In this document: in pieces, positions 26,821 to 34,818 of the stretch
How the letters are laid out: each line of letters opens with the position of its first letter
How positions within the stretch are numbered: the first letter of the stretch is position 1
NCBI GenBank assembly: GCA_000466585.1
Contig: KE993499.1
Location: 1 to 59,882 of the forward strand
Source of the DNA: Clostridiales bacterium oral taxon 876 str. F0540
GTDB lineage: Bacteria > Bacillota > Clostridia > Clostridiales > Clostridiaceae
Length of the DNA: 59,882 nucleotides
Direction: 5' to 3'
Notes under the pieces: generated by a model
Told to the model about the DNA's origin: nothing
Databases searched by the model: none
Seen by the model: only the letters and a program-made list of their open reading frames with translations
Made by a program: the position numbers and the translations under genes

Positions 26821-28866
26821 AACTTTAAATTTTCGTACAATGTCGTTAAGCTTTTGTGCAAGCTCAGCCTGCATCTCCGCACTATGTGCAACTTCACTCA
26901 TTGCTGCTGTAGTTTCTTTTACGCTATTTAAAATTTCATTTGTACTTTCAGCTGAATGCTGAGTAGTAGATGCCGCATTGAGAACTGCTGTGCTTACCTG
27001 AGATACTGTAGCGGTTATTTCCTCCGCCATAGCAGCTATCTCTTCAGACATTGTACTTATATATTGAGCATCACTTCCATATTGATTTCCTACACCAACC
27101 ATGGCTTTATAATCTACCTTTACTGTACCATCTATATAATTTATAACTTCCTGAGTATTATTAGATAGATTATCAAAAGCAGCTTTAACCTTAGATATTG
27201 TATCCTTTATATTTGATACTGCCTGAGTTGACTGTTCTGCAAGCTTTCTTACCTCGTCTGCTACAACTGCAAAGCCTTTACCCTGTTCCCCTGCCCTTGC
27301 AGCTTCTATAGCCGCATTTAACGCAAGCAGATTTGTTTGTGAGGCAATACTGTCTATGATATCAGCCATTTCTTTTACTTTTTCAACTACTTTACCAGCT
27401 TCAACAGCCTGAAGTATTTTCTCCTGCTTATCTCTATAAAGCAGTTCCGATTTCTCACTGGATTCTTTACTGGTTTTCTGAATCTCTTCTGCTCTGTTTT
27501 TTATGTCATTTGATAAATTGCTTCCATTCTCGGCCTTACCTGATAAGACATTAATACTTGAGTCAACTTCTTCAATAGAGGCAGTTATCTCTTCTGTAGT
27601 TGAACTTAACTCTTGAATTCCGTCGTCAATATTTTTAACCGATCCTTCTATTATATTTAGCTTAGCAGTCATTTCCTCAACGCTTGCAGAAAGCTCTTCA
27701 CTTGTACTTGCGACTTCAGTGGACTGAGTTAATATCTCCTTAACCATGTCGTTCATATTTTGAGACATGGTATTTAAATAGCCTGCCATTTTACCTATCT
27801 CATCATGAGTCTTTATATCAATCTGCTTTGTAAGGTCTCCTTCTGCAATTGCCATAGCAAAGTCTTTAACTTTATTAATACTCTTTGTTAAGTAGAATGC
27901 AAAGAATACTATCAATGCTATAACTGCAGCTACGGATATGACTGTTAATAAAGACATGCTAATTACAAATTTCTTAACAGGAGCCATAAGCTCGCTTTCA
28001 GGAATGCTTAATGCAATCTTCCAGCTTGTCTCTGGAACAGAAGCATAATATACTATATTATTACCGCTTTCGTCTTTATAAGTACCTTGTCCTGATTTAT
28101 TGGCAAGCATTATTTTTCCCAGCTCTGATAAGCTTGAATTCTTGTCTTCGCTTATTTTAACCTTCATAACATTATCAGCATTTTTATCTGCTATAAAAAT
28201 TCCGTTTTTATCTATTACAAATGCCTTACCCTTTTCTCCAACCTTTATGTTTTTAACCATTTCCTGAATAGTTGTAAGATTAATATCTGCTGTAGCGACA
28301 CCAAGAAATTGCTTATTCTTATCATAAAATGGAACGGTAGTTGTTATCATTGATATCTTTGTTACATCATCCACATAAGCATCAGACCATACTGTGCCAT
28401 TGGCTGTCATTCCAATTTTGTACCAATCATACTTTATGTAATTATAGTCATCCTTGCTATAATCATCAGTATATACAATTTTGCCATTATCTTTATAGGC
28501 ATAAGGTCCAAAAAACTTATTACTGGAATTATATTTATACGGCTCGAACCAAATCCCAGATCCTAAAGTATCATCATTTGTTGCAATTATACTTTTTAAA
28601 AAATCTGCATAATTATCTTTGCTTAATACTGTACTTGCTGCTTCTGCTGTTTTTGCAGCACCCTGTGCTACCTTTTCATGTCTTTGAAGCCTTTTTTCAA
28701 TTTCATTCACGTTCGTAGCAAGCTGATTTTGCATATCACTTTTTATCTGAGAATTCATTAATGTTGAAATTCTGTCATAGCTTAAAAATACCAATACACC
28801 TATCACCACAATAAACACAGGCAATATTGAAAGCAAAATCTTACTTCTGATACTTTTTATTTTCAT
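26815..28866 (-). CDS. Methyl-accepting chemotaxis protein with Cache sensor domain
   Basis: A 683-residue transmembrane chemoreceptor. Helix 1 (about 10-30, ILLSILPVFIVVIGVLVFLS) is followed by a large extracytoplasmic sensor, about residues 35-300. Its segments IWFEPYKYNSSNKFFGPYAY and GVATADINLTTIQEMV are typical of dCache domains that bind small ligands such as amino acids. Helix 2 follows (SMLTVISVAAVIALIVFF-like region), then a HAMP domain and the long coiled-coil signalling domain. Its hairpin tip DSIASQTNLLALNAAIEAARAGE is intact, as is VRKLAEQS. It should control CheA at the cell pole. The ATG at 28866 has GAGGTGA upstream; the longer frame to 28995 has no site. Confidence 0.94.
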   Translation of the reverse strand: MKIKSIRSKILLSILPVFIVVIGVLVFLSYDRISTLMNSQIKSDMQNQLATNVNEIEKRLQRHEKVAQGAAKTAEAASTVLSKDNYADFLKSIIATNDDTLGSGIWFEPYKYNSSNKFFGPYAYKDNGKIVYTDDYSKDDYNYIKYDWYKIGMTANGTVWSDAYVDDVTKISMITTTVPFYDKNKQFLGVATADINLTTIQEMVKNIKVGEKGKAFVIDKNGIFIADKNADNVMKVKISEDKNSSLSELGKIMLANKSGQGTYKDESGNNIVYYASVPETSWKIALSIPESELMAPVKKFVISMSLLTVISVAAVIALIVFFAFYLTKSINKVKDFAMAIAEGDLTKQIDIKTHDEIGKMAGYLNTMSQNMNDMVKEILTQSTEVASTSEELSASVEEMTAKLNIIEGSVKNIDDGIQELSSTTEEITASIEEVDSSINVLSGKAENGSNLSNDIKNRAEEIQKTSKESSEKSELLYRDKQEKILQAVEAGKVVEKVKEMADIIDSIASQTNLLALNAAIEAARAGEQGKGFAVVADEVRKLAEQSTQAVSNIKDTISKVKAAFDNLSNNTQEVINYIDGTVKVDYKAMVGVGNQYGSDAQYISTMSEEIAAMAEEITATVSQVSTAVLNAASTTQHSAESTNEILNSVKETTAAMSEVAHSAEMQAELAQKLNDIVRKFKVK

Positions 28867-28960
28867 GTTCGTCACCTCTTTAAATTTTAAGTATATATTA
28901 TATTTCGAATCATTTTCACAAAACTTTATCACCTTATTATGGCAAAGCGTAAATTTCAAA

Positions 28961-29007
28961 AAAATAAAGACCTTGTGCTTTAAAAATCCGAGCACAAGAT
29001 CTTTATT
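28961..29007 (-). terminator. Terminator of speD
   Basis: CTTGTGCT (28972-28979) and AGCACAAG (28991-28998) form the core of a stem that extends into AAATAAAGA on one side and TCTTTATTT on the other. Located one base past the speD stop, reading leftward, and ahead of the chemoreceptor gene. Confidence 0.8.
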
Positions 29008-29826
29008 TTAAACGTTAGGTACATTAATCCCAAAAAATATTTCTGTCATTTCTCTATCAATCTTTTTTATTACTTCTTCTCTTTCCTCAGGACTTAAATC
29101 TTCTTCTCTGACTTCAAAAAGATAATTAGGCAGATTGATATCTCTGACCCTCATTTTTGTATGAAATATACTTGATTGAAAAATATTCATATCAATGAGA
29201 TTGTATCTATTAATTGTATCTTTCGAAATAAAGTTTTGTATAGAGTTTATATCGTGGTCTATAAAATGCTTATATCCATGTATATCTCTAGTAAAACCTC
29301 TTACTCTATAATCTATTGTAATAACATCGGAATCAAAGCTGTCTATAAGATAATTCAAAGCTTTTAGAGGAGAAATCGTTCCACAGGTCGAAACATCAAT
29401 ATCAACTCTAAAGGTACTTATATCGTTTTGAGGATGACTCTCAGGATAAGTATGCACAGTTACATGACTCTTATCAAGATGCCCTACTATATTTTCACGA
29501 GCCGGAGTTAAAACTCCCCTGTTACAGGATGGATCAAGCACATACAAAGGTACTTCTTCTTCTGAAATCAAAAGTGTAACGCTTGCTCCCTGTGGGTCGT
29601 AATCCTGCTTCGCAATATTAAGCACACTGGCACCAATAGTTTCCGTAACATCAGTTAAAATCTTAGTAAGCCTTTCAGAATTATATTGTTCATCGATGTA
29701 CTCAATATACTTTTTTCTGTCTTCCTCTGTCTTTGTATAACAGATATCGTATATATTGAAGCTAAGCGATTTCGTTAAGTTATTAAAACCATACAATTTT
29801 AATTTATCTTCTTTGTTTACATCCAA
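29008..29826 (-). CDS. speD: S-adenosylmethionine decarboxylase proenzyme SpeD
   Basis: Makes decarboxylated S-adenosylmethionine, the aminopropyl donor for spermidine. It has the E. coli-type (class 1) length of 272 residues rather than the short Bacillus type. The proenzyme cleaves itself at the serine of DKSHVTVHTYPE (residues 138-149), giving the pyruvoyl cofactor. VDIDVSTCGTISPLKALNYL holds the catalytic cysteine and FTRDIHGYKHFIDH is a family hallmark. The start codon is TTG at 29826, seven bases after GAGGG; an ATG three bases later is out of frame and stops at once. No spermidine synthase is adjacent. It lies 62 bp after the clpE-like gene. Confidence 0.96.
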   Translation of the reverse strand: MDVNKEDKLKLYGFNNLTKSLSFNIYDICYTKTEEDRKKYIEYIDEQYNSERLTKILTDVTETIGASVLNIAKQDYDPQGASVTLLISEEEVPLYVLDPSCNRGVLTPARENIVGHLDKSHVTVHTYPESHPQNDISTFRVDIDVSTCGTISPLKALNYLIDSFDSDVITIDYRVRGFTRDIHGYKHFIDHDINSIQNFISKDTINRYNLIDMNIFQSSIFHTKMRVRDINLPNYLFEVREEDLSPEEREEVIKKIDREMTEIFFGINVPNV

Positions 29827-29888
29827 AATTCATCCCTCTATTCTACGTGAAAAGTGTGACACCCATGCTTTATAGTATATAACTTTTT

Positions 29889-32159
29889 TTACTTCAATAC
29901 AATATTTCCATTTTCTAAAGTTATATTTACTTTTGATCCTTCATGGATTCTTTTATGAAGATAGCTTTCTGAAATTTCATCTTCTATATATCTTTGTATA
30001 GATCTTCTAAGAGGTCTTGCACCATACTTTTCATCATAGCCCTTTGTAATAAGGAAGTCTTTAACCTCTTCAGAAATTTCGATGTTTATATCCTTTTCTC
30101 TAACTTCCTCTAAAACTTCATTAAGCATTAATTCTACAATTTTATGAAGTTCTTCCTTAGCTAATGGCTTAAATACTATGGTTTCATCTACTCTATTTAA
30201 AAACTCTGGTCTAAAGTATTCTTTCAAGGCTTCTTTTACCTTATTCTCCAAAGCGTCATAACCTTCTTTTCCAAAGCCTATATTGTTGCTTTTAAAGTTA
30301 GTTCCTGCATTTGAGGTCATTATTATGACTGTATTTTCAAAATAAACGGTTCTTCCCTGACTATCAGTAAGCCTTCCATCTTCAAGTATTTGAAGCAGCA
30401 TATTAAATACATCCGGATGAGCTTTTTCGATTTCATCTAGAAGTATTACTGAATAAGGTCTTCTTCTAACCTTTTCAGTCAGCTGTCCTCCTTCATCGTA
30501 TCCCACATATCCTGGAGGCGCCCCGATAAGCTTAGATACAGTATGCTTTTCCATATATTCAGACATATCTATTCTTATTAACGCTTCTTCACTTCCAAAA
30601 AGCTCAATGGAAAGTGCTCTTGCAAGCTCTGTTTTACCTACTCCTGTAGGTCCGACAAATATAAAGGAAGCAGGCTTTCTCTTCTTTCTAAAGCCTAGTC
30701 TGTTTCTTCTTATTGCTCTTGAAATTCCTACTACAGCTTCATGCTGTCCTATAACTCTTCTATGAATTCTATCCTCTAATTGAAGCAGTTTTTCAGCTTC
30801 TTCTTCAGTTATGCTCTTAACAGGTATTTTTGTCCAAGCTTCAATTACATAGGCAATATCTTCAACAGTTAGATAAACTTCACCTGTTTCTTTTTCAAGC
30901 TTAGCTATCTTATCTTGTAATCTGTATTTTTCAACCTTGTACTCTGCTGCCTTTTCATAATCAGTTTTCTCAGCAGCTTCTTCTATTTTTTCTTCAATTG
31001 CCTTTAACTCTTCTCTTACTGCCTTAAGTTCAACTAAACCTTTGTTCTTAAGGTTTGCCCTGGAGCTCGCTTCGTCAATAACGTCAATAGCCTTGTCTGG
31101 CAGGAATCTATCTGTAATATATCTTTCAGACATTATAGCTGCAGCTTTAATAACCTCGTCAGTTATATGCACTGTATGATAGTTTTCATAATAATGCCTT
31201 ATTCCTTTTAGTATCTCTATTGTATCTTCAACTGTAGGTTCTTCTACCATTACAGGCTGGAATCTTCTCTCTAAGGCTGAATCCTTTTCTATATGCTTCC
31301 TATACTCTTCTAAGGTAGTTGCACCAATTACCTGAATCTCACCTCTGGCAAGAGCAGGCTTTAATATATTTGCCGCATTCATAGCCCCGCCTTGGGCTTC
31401 TCCAGCACCAATTATATTATGAACTTCATCTATAACCAAAATAATATTACCGTTTTCCTTGGCTTCATCAATTATAGATTTCATTCTTCCTTCAAACTGC
31501 CCTCTAAACTGAGTTCCTGCTACAACAGCGGTTAAATCTAGAAGATAAACCTCTGCATCAAAAAGCTTTGCAGGCACTTCCTTTTCTGCAATTCTAACAG
31601 CTAAGCCCTCAGCTATAGCTGTTTTACCAACTCCAGGCTCACCAATTAAAATAGGATTGTTCTTGCTTCTCCTATTTAAAATTTGTATAACTCTATCTAT
31701 TTCACGATGTCTTCCAATAACCTTGTCTACTTTCTTTTCTATAGCCTTATCTGTTAAATTTGTTCCGTAAGTATCAAGATACTTTCTTTTAGGTCTCTTC
31801 TTTTCTTCTTTATCCTTTGGCTTATCTTTAGCTTTTGTTTCTGCAGAGGCTTTTGTATCCTCTTTTTCATTAAAATCCATAGGCTCTGCTGGAAAAGCAC
31901 CGTTCATAAGATTCATAAACATATCATTCTTGCCTAGCTCTTCCATGTTAACATCCTTAAGCATATCATTCATCTGCTCGGATAAATTTTCAATATCGTC
32001 TGCACTCATGCCTGTTTGCTGCATAAGCTGATCTATAACCGGTATTCCCATTTTTTTAGCGCACTGAAGGCACACACCAACAGTTTCTGTTTTCCCTTCT
32101 ACCATCTTTGCGGTAAAAATTGTTGCTATATTTTTATTACAAATTGAACACAGTTTCAT
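29889..32159 (-). CDS. clpE: Clp protease ATPase subunit with N-terminal zinc finger, ClpE-like
   Basis: A 756-residue AAA+ unfoldase. The N-terminus has a C4 zinc finger (CSIC at 4-7 and CLQC near 30) as in ClpE, not the ClpN repeats of ClpC. A charged linker with many Lys/Glu follows. AAA domain 1 has Walker A GEPGVGKT and Walker B VIDEVHN. A coiled UVR-like insert (EKTDYEKAAEYKVEKYRLQ) sits between the domains. AAA domain 2 has Walker A GPTGVGKT and Walker B LLDEIEKAHPD. The NNIGFG loop is of the ClpP-docking (I/L)GF type, so it should feed substrates to ClpP. I saw no CtsR-type operator upstream. The ATG at 32159 takes its ribosome binding site from structured repeat unit C2. Confidence 0.93.
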   Translation of the reverse strand: MKLCSICNKNIATIFTAKMVEGKTETVGVCLQCAKKMGIPVIDQLMQQTGMSADDIENLSEQMNDMLKDVNMEELGKNDMFMNLMNGAFPAEPMDFNEKEDTKASAETKAKDKPKDKEEKKRPKRKYLDTYGTNLTDKAIEKKVDKVIGRHREIDRVIQILNRRSKNNPILIGEPGVGKTAIAEGLAVRIAEKEVPAKLFDAEVYLLDLTAVVAGTQFRGQFEGRMKSIIDEAKENGNIILVIDEVHNIIGAGEAQGGAMNAANILKPALARGEIQVIGATTLEEYRKHIEKDSALERRFQPVMVEEPTVEDTIEILKGIRHYYENYHTVHITDEVIKAAAIMSERYITDRFLPDKAIDVIDEASSRANLKNKGLVELKAVREELKAIEEKIEEAAEKTDYEKAAEYKVEKYRLQDKIAKLEKETGEVYLTVEDIAYVIEAWTKIPVKSITEEEAEKLLQLEDRIHRRVIGQHEAVVGISRAIRRNRLGFRKKRKPASFIFVGPTGVGKTELARALSIELFGSEEALIRIDMSEYMEKHTVSKLIGAPPGYVGYDEGGQLTEKVRRRPYSVILLDEIEKAHPDVFNMLLQILEDGRLTDSQGRTVYFENTVIIMTSNAGTNFKSNNIGFGKEGYDALENKVKEALKEYFRPEFLNRVDETIVFKPLAKEELHKIVELMLNEVLEEVREKDINIEISEEVKDFLITKGYDEKYGARPLRRSIQRYIEDEISESYLHKRIHEGSKVNITLENGNIVLK

Positions 32160-32164
32160 ATTTT

Positions 32165-32253
32165 CTCCTTTCATTCGAAACACTGGGTACTCTAAACATG
32201 CTCGCTCACACTCGCAGACTACCCGTAAAAGTCCATTTAGGACTTTTACCTCC
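32165..32253 (-). repeat. SD-bounded structured repeat, unit C2 (supplies clpE RBS)
   Basis: Read on the minus strand: GGAGG (32253-32249), hairpin 1 GTAAAAGTCC/GGACTTTTAC with loop TAAAT (32249-32225), then hairpin 2 (32224-32185). Hairpin 2 has GGGTA/TACCC at its base, a TCTG/TAGA extension after one mismatch, an apical CGAGT-GTGA-GCGAG (a GNRA-type loop) and the bulge CATGT. The tail AGTGTTTCGAATGAAAGGAG ends with the clpE ribosome binding site (32171-32165). Confidence 0.8.
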
Positions 32254-32330
32254 TTTCATTCGAAACACTAGGCAACTTAAGACATCCGCTTAGCTCACAA
32301 GTTACCTCCTGAAATCCATTTAAAACCCCA
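32249..32330 (-). repeat. SD-bounded structured repeat, unit C1
   Basis: The unit directly upstream of C2, sharing its GGAGG. Hairpin 1 is TGGGGTTT/GGATTTCA with the conserved TAAAT loop (32330-32310), paired by two or three Watson-Crick and otherwise G-T pairs. Hairpin 2 has a 10-bp outer stem AGGTAACTTG/TTAAGTTGCCT (32307-32270, two G-T pairs) and a degenerate apical hairpin. The tail AGTGTTTCGAATGAAAGGAGG joins unit C2. Confidence 0.7.
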
Positions 32331-32544
32331 GCATCCTTAATAACAATTAGTCGTCTAAATAATAATATATCTTTATATTATAATTAATTTTAGAAAATAA
32401 TCTACAGTAAAATGACTAATAATATTAAATTTACAAATAATTATTATTTTAAGCTTTACAAAGCTAAAAACCCTGTAAATTTCATACAGGGTTATATGTC
32501 TATTATATTCCTTCTTTATTTTTTAATCCATAAAACTTAGCCTT
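32331..32544 (-). other. Upstream region of clpE
   Basis: The stretch between asnA and clpE is 385 bp (32160-32544). Its clpE-proximal part is the repeat pair; the asnA terminator is at 32469-32493. Between them a TATAAT on the minus strand with a weak -35 (TAGATT, 17 bp away) may be the clpE promoter. No CtsR, HrcA or sigma-B type site was recognised. Confidence 0.4.
32464..32493 (-). terminator. Terminator of asnA
   Basis: AACCCTGT/ACAGGGTT (32469-32476 and 32486-32493), loop 9 nt; on the minus strand the stem runs into TTTTTAGC. It lies about 50 bp downstream of the asnA stop. Confidence 0.88.
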
Positions 32545-33552
32545 TTATAGTAAAAATATATTGTTTGCCTCACATTCAGCAATTATATCATCAGTCCATA
32601 CAGAAGACTGAACTTCTCCAATATGCGCCTTTCTTAAAAAGAACATACATATTCTTGACTGTCCAATTCCGCCGCCCATTGTATAGGGGAGCTTTCTTTC
32701 AAGTACTGCTTTATGATATTCAAGATTTTTTCTATCCTCGCAGTCTGAGAGCTTAAGCTGTTTTTCTAGTGTTTCTTCGTCAACTCTTATCCCCATAGAA
32801 GATACTTCAAAAGCCCTGTCAAGAAGCGGATAATATAAAACTATATCGCCGTTTAATGTCCAATCGTCATAATCCGGTGAACGACCATCATGCTTCTGAC
32901 CTGACTTAAGCTGTCCACCTATCTGCATTATAAAAACCGCGCCTTTTTCTTTAGCAATAACATCTTCTCTTTGTTTAGGAGTCAATTCAGGATATTTGTC
33001 TTCTAGCTCCTGTGTTGTTATAAAATATATATCCTTTGGCAAGATTTTTTCAAACATAGGATATATTGAATACAAATAGTTTTCTGTATCCTTAAATACT
33101 TGATATATTTGATTAACAATAACAAACAAACTCTCTAAGGTTCTGTCCTTCTTAGAAATTATTTTTTCCCAGTCCCATTGATCTACGTAAATAGAATGAA
33201 GGTTATCAAGTTCTTCATCTCTTCTTATTGCATTCATATCTGTATAAAGACCTTCTCCCTCTCTAAAACCATATCTGTAAAGGGCCATTCTTTTCCACTT
33301 TGCAAGTGACTGGACAACCTCTAAAGAATTATCCTTTATTTCTTTAGCATCAAAGGATACTATCCTTTCTACTCCGTTTAAATTATCATTTATTCCTTTA
33401 CCGCTTTTCACAAAAACCGGTGCAGAAACTCTTGTTAGGTTAATAGCTTCAGCAAGCCTTTTTTCAAAATAATCTTTAACACTTTTTATAGCTATTTCTG
33501 TTTCAATAAGATTAAGCAAAGATTTATAATCCTTTGGTACAACTACTGGCAT
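32545..33552 (-). CDS. asnA: Aspartate-ammonia ligase AsnA
   Basis: Makes asparagine from aspartate, ammonia and ATP; a class II aminoacyl-tRNA-synthetase-like enzyme, 335 residues, cytoplasmic. Clear family segments are VSFDAKEIKDNSLEVVQSLAKWKR, MNAIRRDEELDNLHSIYVDQWDWEK, KHDGRSPDYDDWTLNGDI and the C-terminal GGGIGQSRICMFFL. The ATG at 33552 follows GGGGG. A near-ideal promoter sits 36-64 bp upstream, leaving no room for a T-box leader, which regulates asparagine genes in some clostridia. Confidence 0.97.
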   Translation of the reverse strand: MPVVVPKDYKSLLNLIETEIAIKSVKDYFEKRLAEAINLTRVSAPVFVKSGKGINDNLNGVERIVSFDAKEIKDNSLEVVQSLAKWKRMALYRYGFREGEGLYTDMNAIRRDEELDNLHSIYVDQWDWEKIISKKDRTLESLFVIVNQIYQVFKDTENYLYSIYPMFEKILPKDIYFITTQELEDKYPELTPKQREDVIAKEKGAVFIMQIGGQLKSGQKHDGRSPDYDDWTLNGDIVLYYPLLDRAFEVSSMGIRVDEETLEKQLKLSDCEDRKNLEYHKAVLERKLPYTMGGGIGQSRICMFFLRKAHIGEVQSSVWTDDIIAECEANNIFLL

Positions 33553-33587
33553 CCCAAGTCCCCCTACTTTATTAATAAAATTATCTT

Positions 33588-33616
33588 ATTATAATTCAAA
33601 ATTTTACCATAGTCAA
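33588..33616 (-). promoter_or_regulatory. asnA promoter
   Basis: On the minus strand: -35 TTGACT (33616-33611), 17-bp spacer, -10 TATAAT (33593-33588). It overlaps the end of the DUF1048-like upstream gene region only marginally and gives asnA its own short leader. Confidence 0.75.
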
Positions 33617-33630
33617 GTGTTAAAGGCAAT

Positions 33631-34314
33631 TTATGCATACTTGTTGGATAGCATTTTTGACAGCATGAATAATATTAATATTGGAATTATTAATATATAA
33701 AATGCAATATTAATTTGTATAACTCTATCGATAAAATGTCCTGCAGTTACAGATGCAATTATTATAAGAGAATATGACATGCCGAATAAAAAATTGGATT
33801 TCATCTTTTGTTTTTTGCTCAGGCCTTTCATTTTTTCATTTTCAGTTCTTCCTATCCTCTTAATTACATACACAGCTATAAGCACAAATATTACTCCTAA
33901 CACAATTGGAGTTAAATGAAATTTGTATACTATGTCCAGACTTCTTTCTCTTTTAAGCTGCACAATCTTTTGAGACACAAAGTCGAGCCCTATCAAAAAT
34001 GCTATATTTCCTATAAATAAAGGAATTGCTTCAATTAAGTTTTTTATACCTTGATTTTTCTCCTTATGAGATTCTATTACTTCATCGCAAAACTCTTTAT
34101 AATCCTCTCCAATAACTTCAAAAATGTCTTCTTCTCTATCCTGCGCTCCAAGCATGATATCTAAAATATCATTTACCGCTTCCTCAGTCTGTCTTTCCGT
34201 AAGAGGTGCTGTTCTGATATAGCATACAATATCTGTATATAAATCTTGATATTCTGCTTTAAGTTTTTTACTAAGCTCATAATTTCTTTTAATTACTTCT
34301 TTAATCTTACTCAT
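33631..34314 (-). CDS. Membrane protein with soluble N-terminal helical domain, paired with PadR
   Basis: A 227-residue protein. Residues 1-90 are soluble, acidic and helical (TERQTEEAVNDILDIMLGAQ...FEVIGEDYKEFCDEVIES), resembling the DUF1048-type domain that often accompanies PadR regulators. Four hydrophobic segments follow, at about 90-110, 130-148, 172-192 and 200-220. Function is unknown. Its ATG overlaps the end of the padR gene by 8 bp (ATGAGTAA), so the two are translationally coupled. Such pairs are thought to sense membrane or drug stress, but that is inferred from similar pairs only. Confidence 0.75.
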   Translation of the reverse strand: MSKIKEVIKRNYELSKKLKAEYQDLYTDIVCYIRTAPLTERQTEEAVNDILDIMLGAQDREEDIFEVIGEDYKEFCDEVIESHKEKNQGIKNLIEAIPLFIGNIAFLIGLDFVSQKIVQLKRERSLDIVYKFHLTPIVLGVIFVLIAVYVIKRIGRTENEKMKGLSKKQKMKSNFLFGMSYSLIIIASVTAGHFIDRVIQINIAFYILIIPILILFMLSKMLSNKYA

Positions 34315-34648
34315 CTATATCTCCCCCATAATTAATAAATATTTTATCCACTATGTCTTTAAATTCAACCCAATTGCTATAGAAGATCTTTAACTCTCTT
34401 GCCCCCTGTTCTGATAAAGAATAATACTTTCTTTGCGGCCCTAAAGGCGATTCTTTTTTAACTGACTTTAATATATCTTTCTTCTCCAGCCTTGTAAGCA
34501 GCGGATATATTGTGCCCTCCGTTGAATCAGTAAAGCCATACTCCCGAAGCTTTGAAACTATTTCATAGCCATAGGTTTCTCCATCACTTATTATCTTTAG
34601 TATGCAGCCTTCTAAAGTGCCTCTTAGAAGCTGTGACTTATCATTCAA
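34307..34648 (-). CDS. PadR family transcriptional regulator
   Basis: A 113-residue winged-helix repressor. The segment LLRGTLEGCILKIISDGETYGYEI, then STEGTIYPLLTRLEKKDIL (recognition helix and wing) and GPQRKYYSLSEQGAREL are the PadR signature. It should bind near-palindromic operators as a dimer and let go on ligand binding. Three related TACTATGC-type sites lie in its own promoter region, so it very probably represses itself and the coupled membrane-protein gene. The start is the TTG at 34648, seven bases from GGAGGG; an in-frame TTG six codons upstream overlaps that site. Confidence 0.92.
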   Translation of the reverse strand: MNDKSQLLRGTLEGCILKIISDGETYGYEIVSKLREYGFTDSTEGTIYPLLTRLEKKDILKSVKKESPLGPQRKYYSLSEQGARELKIFYSNWVEFKDIVDKIFINYGGDIDE

Positions 34649-34674
34649 ACATATCCCTCCAATCAATCAAAGTT

Positions 34675-34695
34675 CTATTATGCATTGCATAGTAG
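34675..34695. promoter_or_regulatory. PadR-type operator, site 1
   Basis: A 21-bp near-palindrome, CTATTATGCA-T-TGCATAGTAG. It lies in the padR leader, between the predicted promoter and the ribosome binding site. Confidence 0.6.
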
Positions 34696-34711
34696 CATAG
34701 TTAAAAAATAA

Positions 34712-34732
34712 CTACTATGCATTACATAGTAT
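34712..34732. promoter_or_regulatory. PadR-type operator, site 2
   Basis: A 21-bp near-palindrome, CTACTATGCATTACATAGTAT, closely matching site 1. It lies just downstream of the predicted padR transcription start. Confidence 0.6.
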
Positions 34733-34743
34733 CTCTTAACTAT

Positions 34744-34772
34744 ATTGTAACGCATAGTAGTTTCATGGTCAA
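34744..34772 (-). promoter_or_regulatory. padR promoter with overlapping operator half (site 3)
   Basis: On the minus strand: -35 TTGACC (34772-34767), 17-bp spacer, -10 TACAAT (34749-34744). Within the spacer and -10 is CTACTATGCGTTACAAT, a third match to the operator sequence. A repressor bound there would block RNA polymerase directly. Confidence 0.65.
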
Positions 34773-34818
34773 TAGATTTTTCTAAATTTTACTAAATTGT
34801 ATCCTCATACTCTTCTTT

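Noticed and set aside
32160..32468. CtsR heptad operator ahead of clpE
   Set aside because: No tandem GGTCAAA-type heptads were found between the asnA terminator and the clpE start.
33553..33630. Possible T-box leader for asnA
   Set aside because: The gap to the upstream gene is under 80 bp and holds a near-ideal promoter close to the start codon; there is no room for a T-box.
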